Positions 34,363-46,895 of a DNA stretch of 64,000 nt are shown piece by piece. Positions within the stretch are counted from its first letter, which is position 1. Each line of letters begins with the position of its first letter. The position numbers and the translations under genes were made by a program. Below the pieces are notes generated by a model. The model ran no database searches. It had not been told where the DNA came from and saw only the letters and a program-made list of their open reading frames with translations. Origin of the DNA: Sympetrum striolatum (Eukaryota; Arthropoda; Insecta; Odonata; Libellulidae); assembly GCA_947579665.1 (NCBI GenBank), contig OX388351.1, forward strand, positions 63,465,005-63,529,004, read 5' to 3'.

Positions 34363-35332
34363 TAAATCCAAAGAAACACATTTAAAGTTTGGTTGTCCAT
34401 TCATTCCTCCTTCAGAAAAATCTAGGGTTATCCAAAAAGCCTCTAAATATTTACTAGCTTTTGGGACTTTGATAAAATAAGAATTCAAATATATTTTTTT
34501 CCTTTTGTCTCTCGACCGGTATCTCAAACCCAATTGTGCAAGTGAGCAAAGTCTGCGAGTGATAAGGTGAACTTTATCCGTATTTCTTTCGGAAATCGAT
34601 GAGAGAGATATATTTTCGGTAGAAAATGGGGCTGTGTTATATTTGGGCCCTGTATTATAACATGTGACTAAAATTGAGTTGAACAGCATTATTTACGTAA
34701 GCTCTGACAAATCGTATCATTAACTGCAGCATTTAAATTATGATCGTCGCAAATATAAGCTTCAAATATCGTAATTACTTTTACTTATAATGCGTTCCAT
34801 ACCGCTAAATTGCAGTTACACTTAATCCTTAGATCGCTTGAAGAGTGAAATAGACTAGGCATTATAAAACCATTTTTCAAACAGTTAGTTGTTAATACTA
34901 ATGGTAAAGATCATGTAAAATACAATGAAGTTTCTTAGTAAGTTAAAGTACATTCAATTAAATGTAAAGTGAAGCCTATAGTTAAATTCTATTATAACTT
35001 TACGTTACAATAAAATACTTTAGAAATGTATGTAGCCCATAGGTTATAGCTATTAACTGAATAATCACACTAAGAAAACAATATGTATTTTATGTAACTT
35101 ATGTATATATTTCAATTATCTTATCAATATTTCTTGGTGTATTTATTAAGTCAAGTGTGGCATTCCACACGATACCACTTGGTATGATTATGTATGAAAG
35201 TGAAAAATTACCATCTTAATTTAAATTTGATTTTTTATTTGATGGTTAATTTAAAAAATGGCCAAATTTGAAAGTTGGGCTTATAATGGCTGGCATAGAA
35301 AAGTCATATCCTTAAACATCGTCTACCTTGGT

Positions 35333-35410
35333 TGGGTAAGCCCGATAGCCTAACAACTCTTAGACTCAGGGTTCGAATCTTGGCTTGGTGAGCTTGTCTG
35401 TATGAGTGCC
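35333..35410 (+). repeat. tRNA-like sequence, possible degenerate SINE head
   Basis: A-box-like AAGCCCGATAGCCTAAC is followed about 30 bases later by a good B box, GGGTTCGAATCTT, then GGCTTGGTGAGCTTG. The spacing suits an internal polymerase III promoter, but I see no full cloverleaf, tail or target duplication. Confidence 0.35.
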
Positions 35411-36299
35411 TATAAATGGATCAAGTTTTAATTTTAACTTTATAAACTTAATCAAATGAATTTATATTAGTTGTTGTCATTACAAACTCTACGGAAATAC
35501 GCTTCGGAAAACTTACAACGAAACCGCTAGAAGCCTTAAAGTTTCTAATTCTTTAATAGCCATGTTCAAAATTTTCTTTCTTTACAACGATACCGTTGCA
35601 GACTTATGAGGATCTGACGGCAGTATTGCCTCATGGCCGGCATTGAGTTCCCACTAACGGACTCTGCGATTTTATAAAATCACACAATTTCTGCTTAGTT
35701 CCTTAAAGTCTACTAAACATAGAGGCTAGGTATCGCAGTATAGCAGAAAAGTCTGGCAAAATAAATTCAACTAAATTCGAAAAGTTTTATTTTCGAGCGC
35801 TATCTCAATATCAATCCGCCCATGCTGTTTGCTGCATTCGTCATTTGGCCTTCATTTTTCTCTCCACTTGTTGAAATAAAGATAAAGAACTTATTTCATA
35901 AAAAAGTTTCCTTAAATTGCGTTACCCAACCATACCTTAATCCTCCATCTAGGCTTCCGGATCGCCAAGTGGGCGTTTGGTTCTAGGGGAAGCTTCGAAC
36001 GGTTTTATTACCGGTGATATCCTGTGTTTGCAATTTAACATAAGCTGTTAATGCACCTTTTAAAACTGAAAAAAGGATAATTCTCCGCCATTGTTATTTT
36101 TCTTCGTCATCGGGTACAAACTACACTAGTTTGTGCTTGATGATGGAGTATTCGTTCCTGCTACCCTGATGAATACACTGACGAATGAAATATTTTCATC
36201 TGTAATGTGGTACAGTATAGAGAAAATTTTATCTTTCATTTTCTTTTGCCCCAGTCTTGATCATGGCTGTGATGAAATGAATGCTAACGAGGTATGAGT

Positions 36300-36515
36300 G
36301 AATAATTACACTAATCAAGGTCTCTCCTTACGGAATGCCAAGAAAAGTGTTACTCATAGAGTAATTGTGCTTCACTTGCGTGCATATGCTCCGCTTATAG
36401 CAATCTGGCTCAGTGAGAAAAGCGCTGGCAAACTACCTCACCCCTCATCCTACCTAGTGAACCTCATTCCTCTATGAAAGCTCTTAGTAACTTATGCCGG
36501 AGGGGATGAGATACC
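36300..36515 (+). repeat. Dispersed repeat R, copy 1
   Basis: It shares ATTGTGCTTCACTTGCG, CTTATAGCA, TCTGGCTC, CTACCTCAC, CCTCATCCT and GTGAACCTCATTCC in order with the reverse complement of 45068-45300. No coding potential or terminal structure was seen. Confidence 0.7.
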
Positions 36516-39500
36516 AACCAGCCTTCGGGCTAAATTCCTTACAGATGGCGTATCATACCGAAACTAGATGTGCATTTGTTAAATAGGGTGGAATTGTAGG
36601 AGTTTCTTAACATTACTATAATAGTGTTTTGTTACAAGAAATTTTCTTGTATGATAGAATACCGCTAAGTCCTATTGAAGCAGTTCAATTTAAATTAGCT
36701 GCATTTCCAGTTTCGTCGAGTAACATTGGCACGAAACTTGTAATCAGTTTTTAGACGTGTAGACTACCCTAAGGGTCATCATGGAATTGGAGAGATCAAT
36801 ATGAATTATTTCGGGATTATAAGAAATTACGAGTTTAAAGCGGCGTTTCTGTACAGCAAGTAATTTATGATTATAATTCGTTGTGTTACTGATGGAGTAG
36901 TGAAGTTGATTGCAAAACGATACTGCGGTACACTTTCTCTTTCAGTGAATGAATCATTCTTTCAATTGCTTCCGAAAAAATGAATAATGATGAATTTAAA
37001 AGCATATGGGAGTACATAGTAAACCACGAAGAGTGATTCTTAGTCAAATATATATATTAATACCTGAGATGTTTAACAACTACACACGCGTCGGGTAGAA
37101 ATGTATTTAGATAAGCATGCATTGTTATCAGTTTTGACACAATAGATTGGCAGATAGGAGGGATCAAAAATTGAGATTAAGTTAGGAATGATCTAAAAGA
37201 TTGTGATTAAGATTTGATCTCTTGTTTTCGTACTAAGCCTTAGATTTCGAGTCTTAAGATTTTATTAAAGAAATTTTGTTCTGGTCTCATTGCTTTGATG
37301 AATATCGTCACATTTACAAGTTTCTTTGAAAAGTATCTACACGATAAAGAACTTGAATGTATCTCCAAAAAATTGTAGACCTTTTTTGAGAAAATTGCTC
37401 AAGTTTGACCCCTGTATCCTTTTTATGCTAAGAGATACCGAAAAGGTACAAGTGGAAATATATAATATGACAGCATTTTTAAATAACTATATGAATTTTC
37501 AAGTCCCGTGCTAAAAAAAACATTTTTGGCCCCTTGGCTAGCTTATCTTGATTCTAACCCACTGTGCAACATGACTACTTTTGGATTGTGTAAGTCCTTA
37601 CATCAGATGCTTTTTTGCTGCTGTGCAGTTGTTCTCACTATCTGATGAAGTCCTCCAATGCTTCCCAGCTTGTCAGGAGGTAATTCACCAAGACGAAAGT
37701 GAGATGTTAATTTCGAATTTTATTCTTCATAATTGTTTCTAAATTTCTAACCCCTATTTTAATTTATATGCCCTGACGAGAAAATCATTAAGTATCTCAT
37801 TGTAAATGTCTTACATCAGTGATGCTCCAGAACTTCTTGAAATCCGGACAGCACAGGTCGTCAGTGGACCGCAAGTTCGTTCTTACCGCGTATAAATCTC
37901 TTTAAAAATTCTCTAATTTATGGAATTCAATATGCATTTACGTATATAAGAATTACAAGTTAAATTGAATGAAGCAAAGGCAGGTCAAGCGTAATGGACA
38001 ATAGTAAAGTTTCAAAATTTCATAATTGTTGCATAACTGTCTATGGTTTACGCCGTCAATATGGCCGAAGTTTGTGCACTTCCGTCTAAATTCAAGGCAA
38101 ATAGGTTACCCTAGAATTAGAGCTAATGGAAATCTTAATAGTGCCTTTTTATGAGTAAAGTATCTTCATTCAAAGAAAATCGTCGAGTTTATTATCTACG
38201 AAATCTGAAAAAAACTATACATGCTTTATTTTTAATTTCCTTCTCCTCGTAAACCTTTGAAGGAATAACTCTGAAGTAGTTTTCTCCAAGAAGAAAGAAC
38301 GATTCAAAAATTCCGTCTATACTATGTATTTTTGGACGTATGCTTTTACTAGATCGAACTATTAGCAAAATGGGTTTATCATTAATCTCGTACAATCTCA
38401 TTTATTATATGCGTTGAACTAGCTATTGCCTCTTTCCTCATACGGATTTGAAAATAATTAGGAAGATAAAACCACGAAATTCGAAAAGCGAAGCAAAAAG
38501 TACGATTCAGTCCGTGAGGGTCTATTAATGGAAGTTTACGCATTAGCTCGAAAAATATCGACGTAACTCAGGTATACTGTCGAACTTTGTTTATTTATTT
38601 TTTAAAGATTCACATGCAGTGTTGGCACCATTTTATAGCGAATACAAACAACAAACAAGGAATATAAAATATTAAAATAGATATGAGTATTGGACAAAAT
38701 AAAAATAGAGGAATATCAACAAAAATTAACATATTAATATGCACAAAATACGATCTAAGCAGGAAATTATTTACAATAATCTATATATGATATTTCTATA
38801 AAGAATGCGCAAAGCGACAGGTTGAAAAAATCTATGGAGGGAAGCAGGGAATCAAGAAGGTTTGGAAGTCTATATGGTAAGGAACGTTGCGCAAGGGACA
38901 ATCTAAATGTAGAAACATGGAGCATCCTTATGTATAGATAATATCGCGCAAGAACATTCTTCCGCGCATATGATTGCGTACATGATGACCGAATTTATTC
39001 TTAAAACGATAAAGCCGCTTTAAAGTACACTTGCCAATCCCGTTCAATATTTAGTACCACTAGAGACGACAGGTGTGGTGCCGATGACTTATTAATCGTT
39101 GAAATTAATCTTTCGACGTAAGAGAAAGCTCTTTTTAAAGCATCAAACATTTTTAGAAATCCCTCATTCAGAAAAGATTGGCGTTTAGTTTAGGAGAAGA
39201 ATTGGATATTATAGAAATTACTATTTCAAGCAATTAGGACTAGATTTCTGTTAGCTTATGTTTGAATAGAAATCTTCTATTCCTTATGCGTAGATTTTTG
39301 GAAAAGAATGAAAAAATACAAAAATATATATTTGAAAGCACATTCAAACTTGTTCGATACACTTAATTCAAATACAATTTCATAGCGCTGTATAGAATAA
39401 TAATTTGGTAGTATATAAGTTTATGTGTGTTTCTAATAAATATATTTATTATGTACTCAGCAAAATACCGAATAATTTTAGCTTAGGATACCATTTTATT

Positions 39501-40350
39501 TCACTGGAAGAATTTTTTTATATGTCATTTGTGCACAAGGATCCGAGGATACCTCGGAAAGCGATTTAGAGTAAATACTGGATAGAAAAACACTAATGCG
39601 TTAAGATCTAGTTGGCCTAGGTGGAGCCAGATGACTAAATAGTGAAACTAATTCAGGAGAATCGATACGTGCGTTTATTTTGTTATAGATGTAGGAAATT
39701 TTGTATAAATCTCATATAAACAATTGCAGAATAGCTTTTTCGGCAATCAAACATTTCGGCAGATAGTCCTGTTTCAAAGAGTTAATATCCAAGATACCAT
39801 TGACTTGTCACAAAAAGACGTCTCGAGACGTCGGGCAGGAAAAGTGCTATCTTTGATTCCGCCCTTATCTACCCATTCATTTCCTGAGTACGTCTTCGAT
39901 AACGACCGGTTATAATGACATCTGATTTCCTCCATTCTCATCATCTAATACCATATCTAGGGATTAGTTATATCATTGCAATCATCGGATTGTGGAGAGC
40001 TTTCTCAATTAAAACTTGATAAAGCCGCTCCCTATTCTTAGAATTATTTCTCATTCGATGGGATCTCGATTATTCACTATTTCGTAAATCTAAGTGACGA
40101 GGAAATTGTTTGGTGAATGGGATTCTCTTCCAGTTGGCAGAGAAAATTTCAACTGGTTGTCAAAATATATTTATAACTTTTACGTTGAATTTCATCTCAT
40201 AAAACGGGGGTAAGTTTTTACAATAGTACCTTATAGAATCCAATAACTCGGCATTTACTTCGTGGTAGTCTTCCAGGTAATGATAATGACCCAACGGGTT
40301 GAAACCATGGTCGTATAATAAAAACCTTCGTGTAGTGCTTAGAAGAGTGT
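36516..40350. other. AT-rich DNA without recognised features
   Basis: Short open frames only. A (TTTA)-rich stretch near 38585 could be the tail of an old retroelement, but no flanking reverse transcriptase sequence supports it. Confidence 0.35.
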
Positions 40351-40477
40351 ATTCTGTAAAAAATTCATGGTAACAAACTTTTACTAGTTTAATATCTAAA
40401 AAAACACGACCTAGGTTTCGTAGCGTCGCTACATCATCAGGTCTAGTAAAAGTTTGTTACCATGAATGTTTTACAAA
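40351..40477 (-). repeat. Long inverted repeat enclosing a hammerhead-like core
   Basis: The arm at 40364-40387 (TTCATGGTAACAAACTTTTA and CTAG) is perfectly complementary to 40443-40466. Pairing continues outward with one or two mismatches to about 40355 and 40475. The central ~55 bases contain the hammerhead-like core on the minus strand, which would make this arm pair an extended stem I. Confidence 0.9.
40408..40440 (-). ncRNA. Hammerhead-ribozyme-like motif
   Basis: Minus strand: CTGATGA, one T, the stem GTAGC-GAC-GCTAC, then GAA and ACCTAGGTC. A hammerhead needs CUGANGA, stem II, GAAA, stem III beginning with A and closing with U, then an H nucleotide at the cleavage site. Here stem III can be ACC..GGT with C as the cleavage base. 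The bases flanking the core (CA before CTGATGA, GT after the cleavage C) pair before the long arms take over. The unpaired T before stem II is non-canonical and lowers confidence. Very short stem III motifs of this kind are known from Penelope-like elements; no coding sequence of such an element is seen nearby. Confidence 0.45.
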
Positions 40478-41669
40478 TTAAGAAATACCACAATGTTAAC
40501 CCTGACATGGTTTCATTTAGAGTGTATTCTATTTATCTTCATAAACATTATCCATTATTTATGCTGATAAGATACTAAATACAATTTTAAAATAACAATT
40601 CAGACTCAATATATCGTAGAAGAAACTTGTATGGATGAATCAATATGTAATATGTGTAGCAACCGGACGATTAGTCCAATTGAATCATTTTTATAATAAT
40701 AGAAAATAGTTTTAAAAATGAGACGATATTGAATATTAACGAATATATAGATACAATACAACAGTGCAATTATTAGGTACAACACATTTATCATCTAGCC
40801 GGAATATTATATTACTCATTATTTCACAGCATCTGTTACCTAACTACATCAACTAACTATTTTAATACAGTTATTACCCTTAAAAATGGTAATTTTTCAC
40901 GATTTAACTGAGAAAGTATCTACAAATGCTATGATTGTGTTTGATCCTTTATGATATTTTTAATTCACCTCTAGCCGGCATTTTGATTGGTTGCTGGGCA
41001 GAAAAATTATATAGGTGTATGAGATAATTAATAATAACATTTCGAAGATTCAAGAGGATTCTCCATTTCTCCATAAAAATCTTGTAAAGCAATTAAAATA
41101 CGGATTGCTGGATTTGTCATTCTGCAGAATAAAGATAATAAGCTAGGACCGAAAATATTTGTTGAAAACGGTTGAAATTCCAAATACTCCAAGGTGATCC
41201 GATAGGTATCCCGTTGGTAATGGAATTGGTATATCTCCGTATTAGCACCATGTGAATCAAGATAAATATTACAACAGGATGCTTCAATCAGAAAGTACCT
41301 CGTAAGTCTTGCGAAAAGCTACGGATTAGCAAACTATGCACGGCTCTCTCTTTCTTTATCATTTTCTCATATTTTATAAGATTTCCGTTTCATTTATGAC
41401 TTTACGGCTTACGAAGAACCCCAAAATATGATAGGTACGTCAAATAAGACGTCAAACTTGTTTTGGAGAAATCCAACACGACAATTCATTAAATTGTCAT
41501 TGCATATTCTTTTACGAATCGCTTAGCATTTTAACTGACGAATGCTCCATAAGAGCGAACCTTCCCAAAGAAATTATGGTATCCTCATCCATAATTTTAG
41601 CAAATGTGTGTCTCCATATTTATTAAAAAACGGTCTGAAACGAAGAAATGCGACAAAATTTATTTTTAT
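40478..41669. other. AT-rich DNA without recognised features
   Basis: Nothing beyond short random open frames. Confidence 0.4.
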
Positions 41670-42360
41670 TACTTTCTCCCTATACGTAGTAAAGAGAAAG
41701 TATTGTATTCGCAAAAAAATTCGACCTCCAGATTTCGACGGAAATAGATGTTTTGGGGCCCATAGAGCTCGTTTTCGCTATTTTCCCGAACATGTCTGTC
41801 TGTGAGTCTGTCTGTCTGTCTGTCTGTGGTAAAAAATTTTGTGTGCGCTCTATCTTAAAAAGCAATTATCTGATCATTTTCAAAATTCATATTTAGTATA
41901 TTTCTAACAATGCCAAGAGTTTGTTAGTTTTTGGTGAATATCGCTTAACCGGAAGTTGTGGTTTATCCGGAACAAAATTTCGTTTTTTAAATATCTCTGT
42001 AAGAATGCAATATAGGTATATACATTTACACACAAAAGTTATAGATAATGTACTTTACTACAACTTTTGCATGAATTATTTTTTCGTAACACTGATTTTT
42101 TAGGAGTTATCCTTCAATAATGGTTAACCGGAAGTTGTTGTTTACCCAGAAATGGAAGTTTTTCATACATATCATTGTCAGAATGCAATGTAGGTATATA
42201 CAATTATGTACCAAAGTTATAGATAATGTATTTTACTACAAATGTTGTATGAAACATTTTCCTGTAACACTCCTTGTTTTGGAGTTATCTATATATTACC
42301 GGCATGGGCTTCTGTTCTCAATAAACACGGAGAAAGTCATGTGCTGCCCACATCAGATTT
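41670..42360 (+). mobile_element. HINE/DINE-1-like element, two internal units
   Basis: Left hairpin ACTTTCTCCCTATACGTAG with GAGAAAGT, then AAAAAAATTCGACCTCC, a (GTCT)n stretch near 41797-41825, and internal units beginning TTAACCGGAAGTTG at 41945 and 42124 (179 bp apart). The right end is GGAGAAAGTCATGTGCTGCC followed by CACATCAGATTT. It is the same family as 11571-12441 with one fewer internal unit. No protein is encoded. Confidence 0.85.
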
Positions 42361-43764
42361 CTTCTGTCACCTTGAGAGAGTCGGGAAATAATTTAAAGCA
42401 CAACATTTATAATTTGACTATCGAATGCACTCACGTTTTGGAAGACAAGTTGAGGAATATAGTTATAACGTCATTGTAAGACTCTTGCTATATGTAAGGT
42501 GTAGACGTGTTCTTCATTGACCTACAAGCATATCAATGAAGGACATTGCAAGCGTCAATAATTGCATATCAAAAGAACCCTAACAGGTACGACATAAACT
42601 GAGTCATTTCTTTTTCACATAATGATGAAAGTAACTTCTTCCTTCGAAACCAGATTTGTGATTACACATTTTAGATCACGAATTTGAAGTGCACTCGAAT
42701 CTAAATTCCGCTAAAATTATTGTAATTTCAATAAACTATGATGGAAACTTTTTGCGCAGTGAGAAAAGATAGGATCCAATCCTGGTTCCCACGAGGCCGA
42801 GTGAACGATAAACCACTAACTTTCTTTTATTCTTCTAACTCTATAGCCCGAATTAATTTGGACCATGACCATTTTTTCGGCTTAGTTTGGCGTAAGAGTT
42901 TAATATTCCATTTTTCATAAAATTTATATTTTACATAGACTACAATCCTATGTAAGAAAAATATCTTTGTTACTATCTGAAATGAATACTCTTTGGTTAA
43001 ATTTGTTTAGGATGTTCGCTTTGCAAACCAAGTTAGATTATCATTCGCAATCTCCAGATTATGATATTTAACTTACACAACTTCTTTTTGCGATGGAATT
43101 TGTCCATATCAACGAACAATAACACCCATGGATTTAATTTTCTTCAAGCGACTGAAAGTCTGTCGAATTCAAATGTTTGCATTTCAGCACATGCACATTA
43201 TATTGCATCATAGTCTTACGTTGCTAACCCATAACTATTCTGTGAAATTATAATGTGAATAAATAATCAGAAGTAAATCTCTTATTAACTTCTATCACAA
43301 GTTTCGTAAATGTGCGACATCACCATATACTGTTTTCTATGTGGGCTTTACCACTAATTATTTTATGCAAATTGTATTTACTTCAAGTTTACCAAATCAC
43401 ATCTGAGACAGTTTTCCTTATGGTATTGAACTCTGGAAATATACTCTTTCTATCTGGAATAAAATATTCCTGAAAGTGTAATTTTCTTTACATTCAACTT
43501 TATATCTTACGAAATTTTTATTAGAATAATTAAAGTGAAAATAATTGTAAGCTTTGAAAAACTGATTCTAATGCGATATGTCTCTCTTTGTAGATAGCAT
43601 CTTTAGGTAATACTTACCTGTGCAGTTAAAAATCTTTCACCTGCTTTAATGATAATGTACATATATGTATGTAACTTGTCCACAAATTATATCTTTTGTA
43701 ACTATTTTTAATTAGGTTGAGTAAGTATTTAGATATTAGTTTTTGGGGTATACGAGTTGAGCCT
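42361..43764. other. AT-rich DNA without recognised features
   Basis: No repeat shared with the rest of the window and no open frame with a recognisable motif. Confidence 0.4.
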
Positions 43765-43920
43765 CAATAAATAGCTGGGTTCTATTCAAAGAAACCGCTG
43801 CCCGGTAAACTCCGGTAGCCGGAAGGAGTAAATTCAAAGACTTGTATTAGAAATTCTTGGAACCTCATTATAGATAGAGCTTTATTTTACAGGTTAGATG
43901 GAAGAGGAGATTTTTTAGTC
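43765..43920 (+). repeat. Solo border segment of the 14.5-23.7 kb composite repeat
   Basis: Contains CAATAAATAGCTGGGTTC, CCTCATTATAGATAGAG and TTTACAGGTTAGATGGAAG. It is the reverse complement of 17045-17190. It stands alone here, without satellite or coding minisatellite. Confidence 0.75.
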
Positions 43921-44261
43921 TCAATCTCGCCTAATAGATATTAGTTTTTAATAATAATAATAATGTTTATATTGGTGCCAGTCCCATATTTTTGTAATGA
44001 GCAAGTTAAGGAATTTTGGATAGCATACATTACACCATCAGTTGGTAAATGTGCCCAAGCGTCGTTGAGTCACACCGGGAAAGGGTAAGAGTTTGGAAGG
44101 ACAGTTGCTAGGGAAGTAGAGCTCTAAATGGAAGAATTCCATTTTCATTCTTTCCAAGAGGTTCAGGTGACGACTAAGTAGATTGCGAAGTTTATCGGTA
44201 GGAATTTGCTTCTGTCCGCTTAAATAAGGTGCAGCGCGAAGTTAGAGATTGGCGAACATAT

Positions 44262-44345
44262 CGTAGTAGTAGTAGTAGTAGTAGTATTGTTAAAAGTGCT
44301 TCGACAGCTAAGGTCATTTCGCACATTGGCTCCCACACGAACATA
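44262..44345 (-). mobile_element. tRNA-derived SINE, 3' half only
   Basis: On the minus strand it reads GTGGGAGCCAATGTGCGAAA, TGACCTTAGCTGTCGAAGCA, then CTTTTAACAAT and a (ACT)n tail. It matches the 3' half of the complete SINE at 52144-52274. The plus-strand (GTA)n run at 44265-44286 is its tail. Confidence 0.85.
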
Positions 44346-45067
44346 TCCTTAGGCATGATTTATAATGATGTTTCAATCTTATCGATACGAAAATAGTCTC
44401 ACAATCAGTACAAGATAAATATGGTGCTATGTGAATATTGAGGTCTCGTCTTCCGTGGCTTTCTGTAGCGTGGTTCGCTGTTTTGTGAATTGTCTCTAGG
44501 TTTTCGTATGGTTACACTAAGAAAAGATTTTTTCTTCTCTCCTAGCTTAGGCTCTAAGTCTGTTACAGCTTCATACCACCAACTAATTTCGATCTTTTGA
44601 CGTTTATTTTACCCTAAGACTTATAGCCAGATTTGAAAATCTCTCCAATGCATGTTTTTTTATTTTAGTAATCTGCTAATTAATGCGATATTGGCTGCTT
44701 ACCTAGTTCCTCTCTTATGGAAGTAATCCTTAATCTGTTTACCCAGTTACATCAGTCATAAACACCCTGTCCCCTTTGAGGGTTGATCAGTACTTAGGCA
44801 TTTCCGTTTTATAGACTATATTGTATACATTGTAAATTTAGTCCTATATAATGTAATGGAAAAATATACTATTCAAAGAGGAAAAAATTTTACCTTTTAT
44901 TTCAAGAAAAAATTCCATATGTACTGTATTTATAATTTATCAAAGAGTAATTCAACAAATAAGATTATTTTTTAATAATTATTATTTATTTCATCACAAG
45001 AAAGGCACTCATAACCCCATAGTAACTTCTGCACTGAATTGCTGATATCTGTAAATTATTAAGGCTG

Positions 45068-45300
45068 AAGATCGGTTAATTTTTCATTCCCTCCGACATT
45101 TTTTACCAAGAGCTACTAGATTGGAATGAGGTTTACTAGGCAGGATGAGGAGTGAGGTAATGTGCCCTTGATTTCCTCACAGAGCCAGAATGCTATAAGG
45201 GGAACAATTCCTCGCAAGTGAAGCACAATGCCTGTACAAGTGACACTACTTTTAGCAGTCTTTTAGTACAGACCTCAATCATTATCATTATTCAGCACCA
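45068..45300 (-). repeat. Dispersed repeat R, copy 2
   Basis: Reverse-complement homologue of 36300-36515, with GGAATGAGGTTTACTAGGC, AGGATGAGGAGTGAGGTA and CGCAAGTGAAGCACAAT. Confidence 0.7.
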
Positions 45301-46755
45301 ATAATACGTCAGTAGCTTTATTGCCATCAATACTATGGTCAGGTATATGACAAAGTTAAGTGAGACATTGTCTTTCTATAACGTGCACCAAATGACCAAT
45401 AAGAAATATTCTTCTTCAGGATATGATTGCAGGAAAAATCATTAAGATATAATCAACCAAGTTTTGATTCCAAGGAAAAACGGACTTACAAATTTTTCTT
45501 GGCTGTACTCCTTTACGTGCAACGAACCTTTAATCCTTTCCTCGAGTTTTTTACCACAGATTGTTTGTTCTAATGTGAAATCGACAATGAAAGGGACACT
45601 TGACGCTAAATCTAAAATAATCCATACAAAGAGAAAACAATCAGTGAAGATTGAGATATAGGTCTCGGATTATCTTTCTTAATACAATGATTTATCGAGA
45701 CAATAGCAATTGTTAAAGTAGGCAAAATTACCTGAGCTCTTCTGATAAGAAGTAGAGAAGCTTTATGCACCTGTCATATTACTAAAATTCAATACTTCTC
45801 ATCAAAATATAACATATTCGATTGCCAATAGCCTGGATGGATTTAGAAATTCCGCATGTTTTCTGAGGTTGTAAATTCTTAGCAATCCATATTCTCAAAT
45901 CTCTAATGTTATATTATTCGCATTTTTTCTTTATTTTTGCTGGAATTTTTCCGCACGCTCCTCTAATGGCATTTGTCATTCGCCATGCTGGATATACGGC
46001 ATTTTATAATTTATTTGGTCCATTTGGGAGCCGGCGTTACTTAACGTACATATTTTCTGCATTTAAGTTCAATAACTCTCCTGCATACTCTCTTTTGTAA
46101 CTATCCTTTGTGAAGCACGAAAAAAGTTCGGTTTCCATTAAATTTTCAAGGTCATCTCATAACTAAATAAGGGAAAATAAACTGGATTACATTTTATCTT
46201 AGATTCTACATATTAGATTGTATTTATTTAGATTCCTTGCATATATTGTCCTTCAAGGACGAGTACTATTTTATCATATTTAACATTTCAACCCGTTTAT
46301 GTAGTCATCGGTAAAGTCGACTTCAATGTGGAATAGTGGCCCAGAGAAGGGTACTATCCACTGCATACGATAAGGAGAAACCAATAACCAACGTAAATGC
46401 TTTGCTAAAATATATGTATCAGTAAATATACCCCGCTCTTTCCATCCTCTTCGAAAATCTGGAGAGCCTCCTCCAACATTAGGAACGAGCGATGGCATCT
46501 TAAATAAATTATGACTCATATTTTGCTGTTTTTAATCTTACATGTTAACGTTAAAGACCTGAGAGTATAGCTTTAAAAATTTAATCGGCCGTTTACAGAC
46601 AAGGGTCACCATTTTATGATTATTAGATAAAAAACGTAGACAACATAAGACAATATTCATTTTTTGTTTTATTCCAATTCGTAATAAATAACACAAACCC
46701 CATTTTGGCAACATATTGCGGGATATCATGCATAGAACCCGTAGTTTCTCGGTCT
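45301..46755. other. AT-rich DNA without recognised genes
   Basis: The minus-strand open frame at 46280-46519 and its neighbours match no family I recognise and lack clear splice context. Confidence 0.35.
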
Positions 46756-46759
46756 ATTT

Positions 46760-46895
46760 ATTAATATCAACATTATCAACATTGATATCAACATTAGTGT
46801 CAACATTAGTATCAACATTAGTATCAACATTAGTATCAAAATTAGTATCAAAGTTAGTATCAACATTAGTATCAACATTAGTATAAACATTATTT
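46760..46895. repeat. 12-bp minisatellite (TATCAACATTAG)
   Basis: About ten units of TATCAACATTAG with scattered substitutions (TGTCAACATTAG, TATCAAAATTAG, TATCAAAGTTAG). Confidence 0.95.

Noticed and set aside
46280..46519. 79-codon minus-strand open frame with a tryptophan-rich stretch
   Set aside because: No recognised homology and no splice or promoter evidence.
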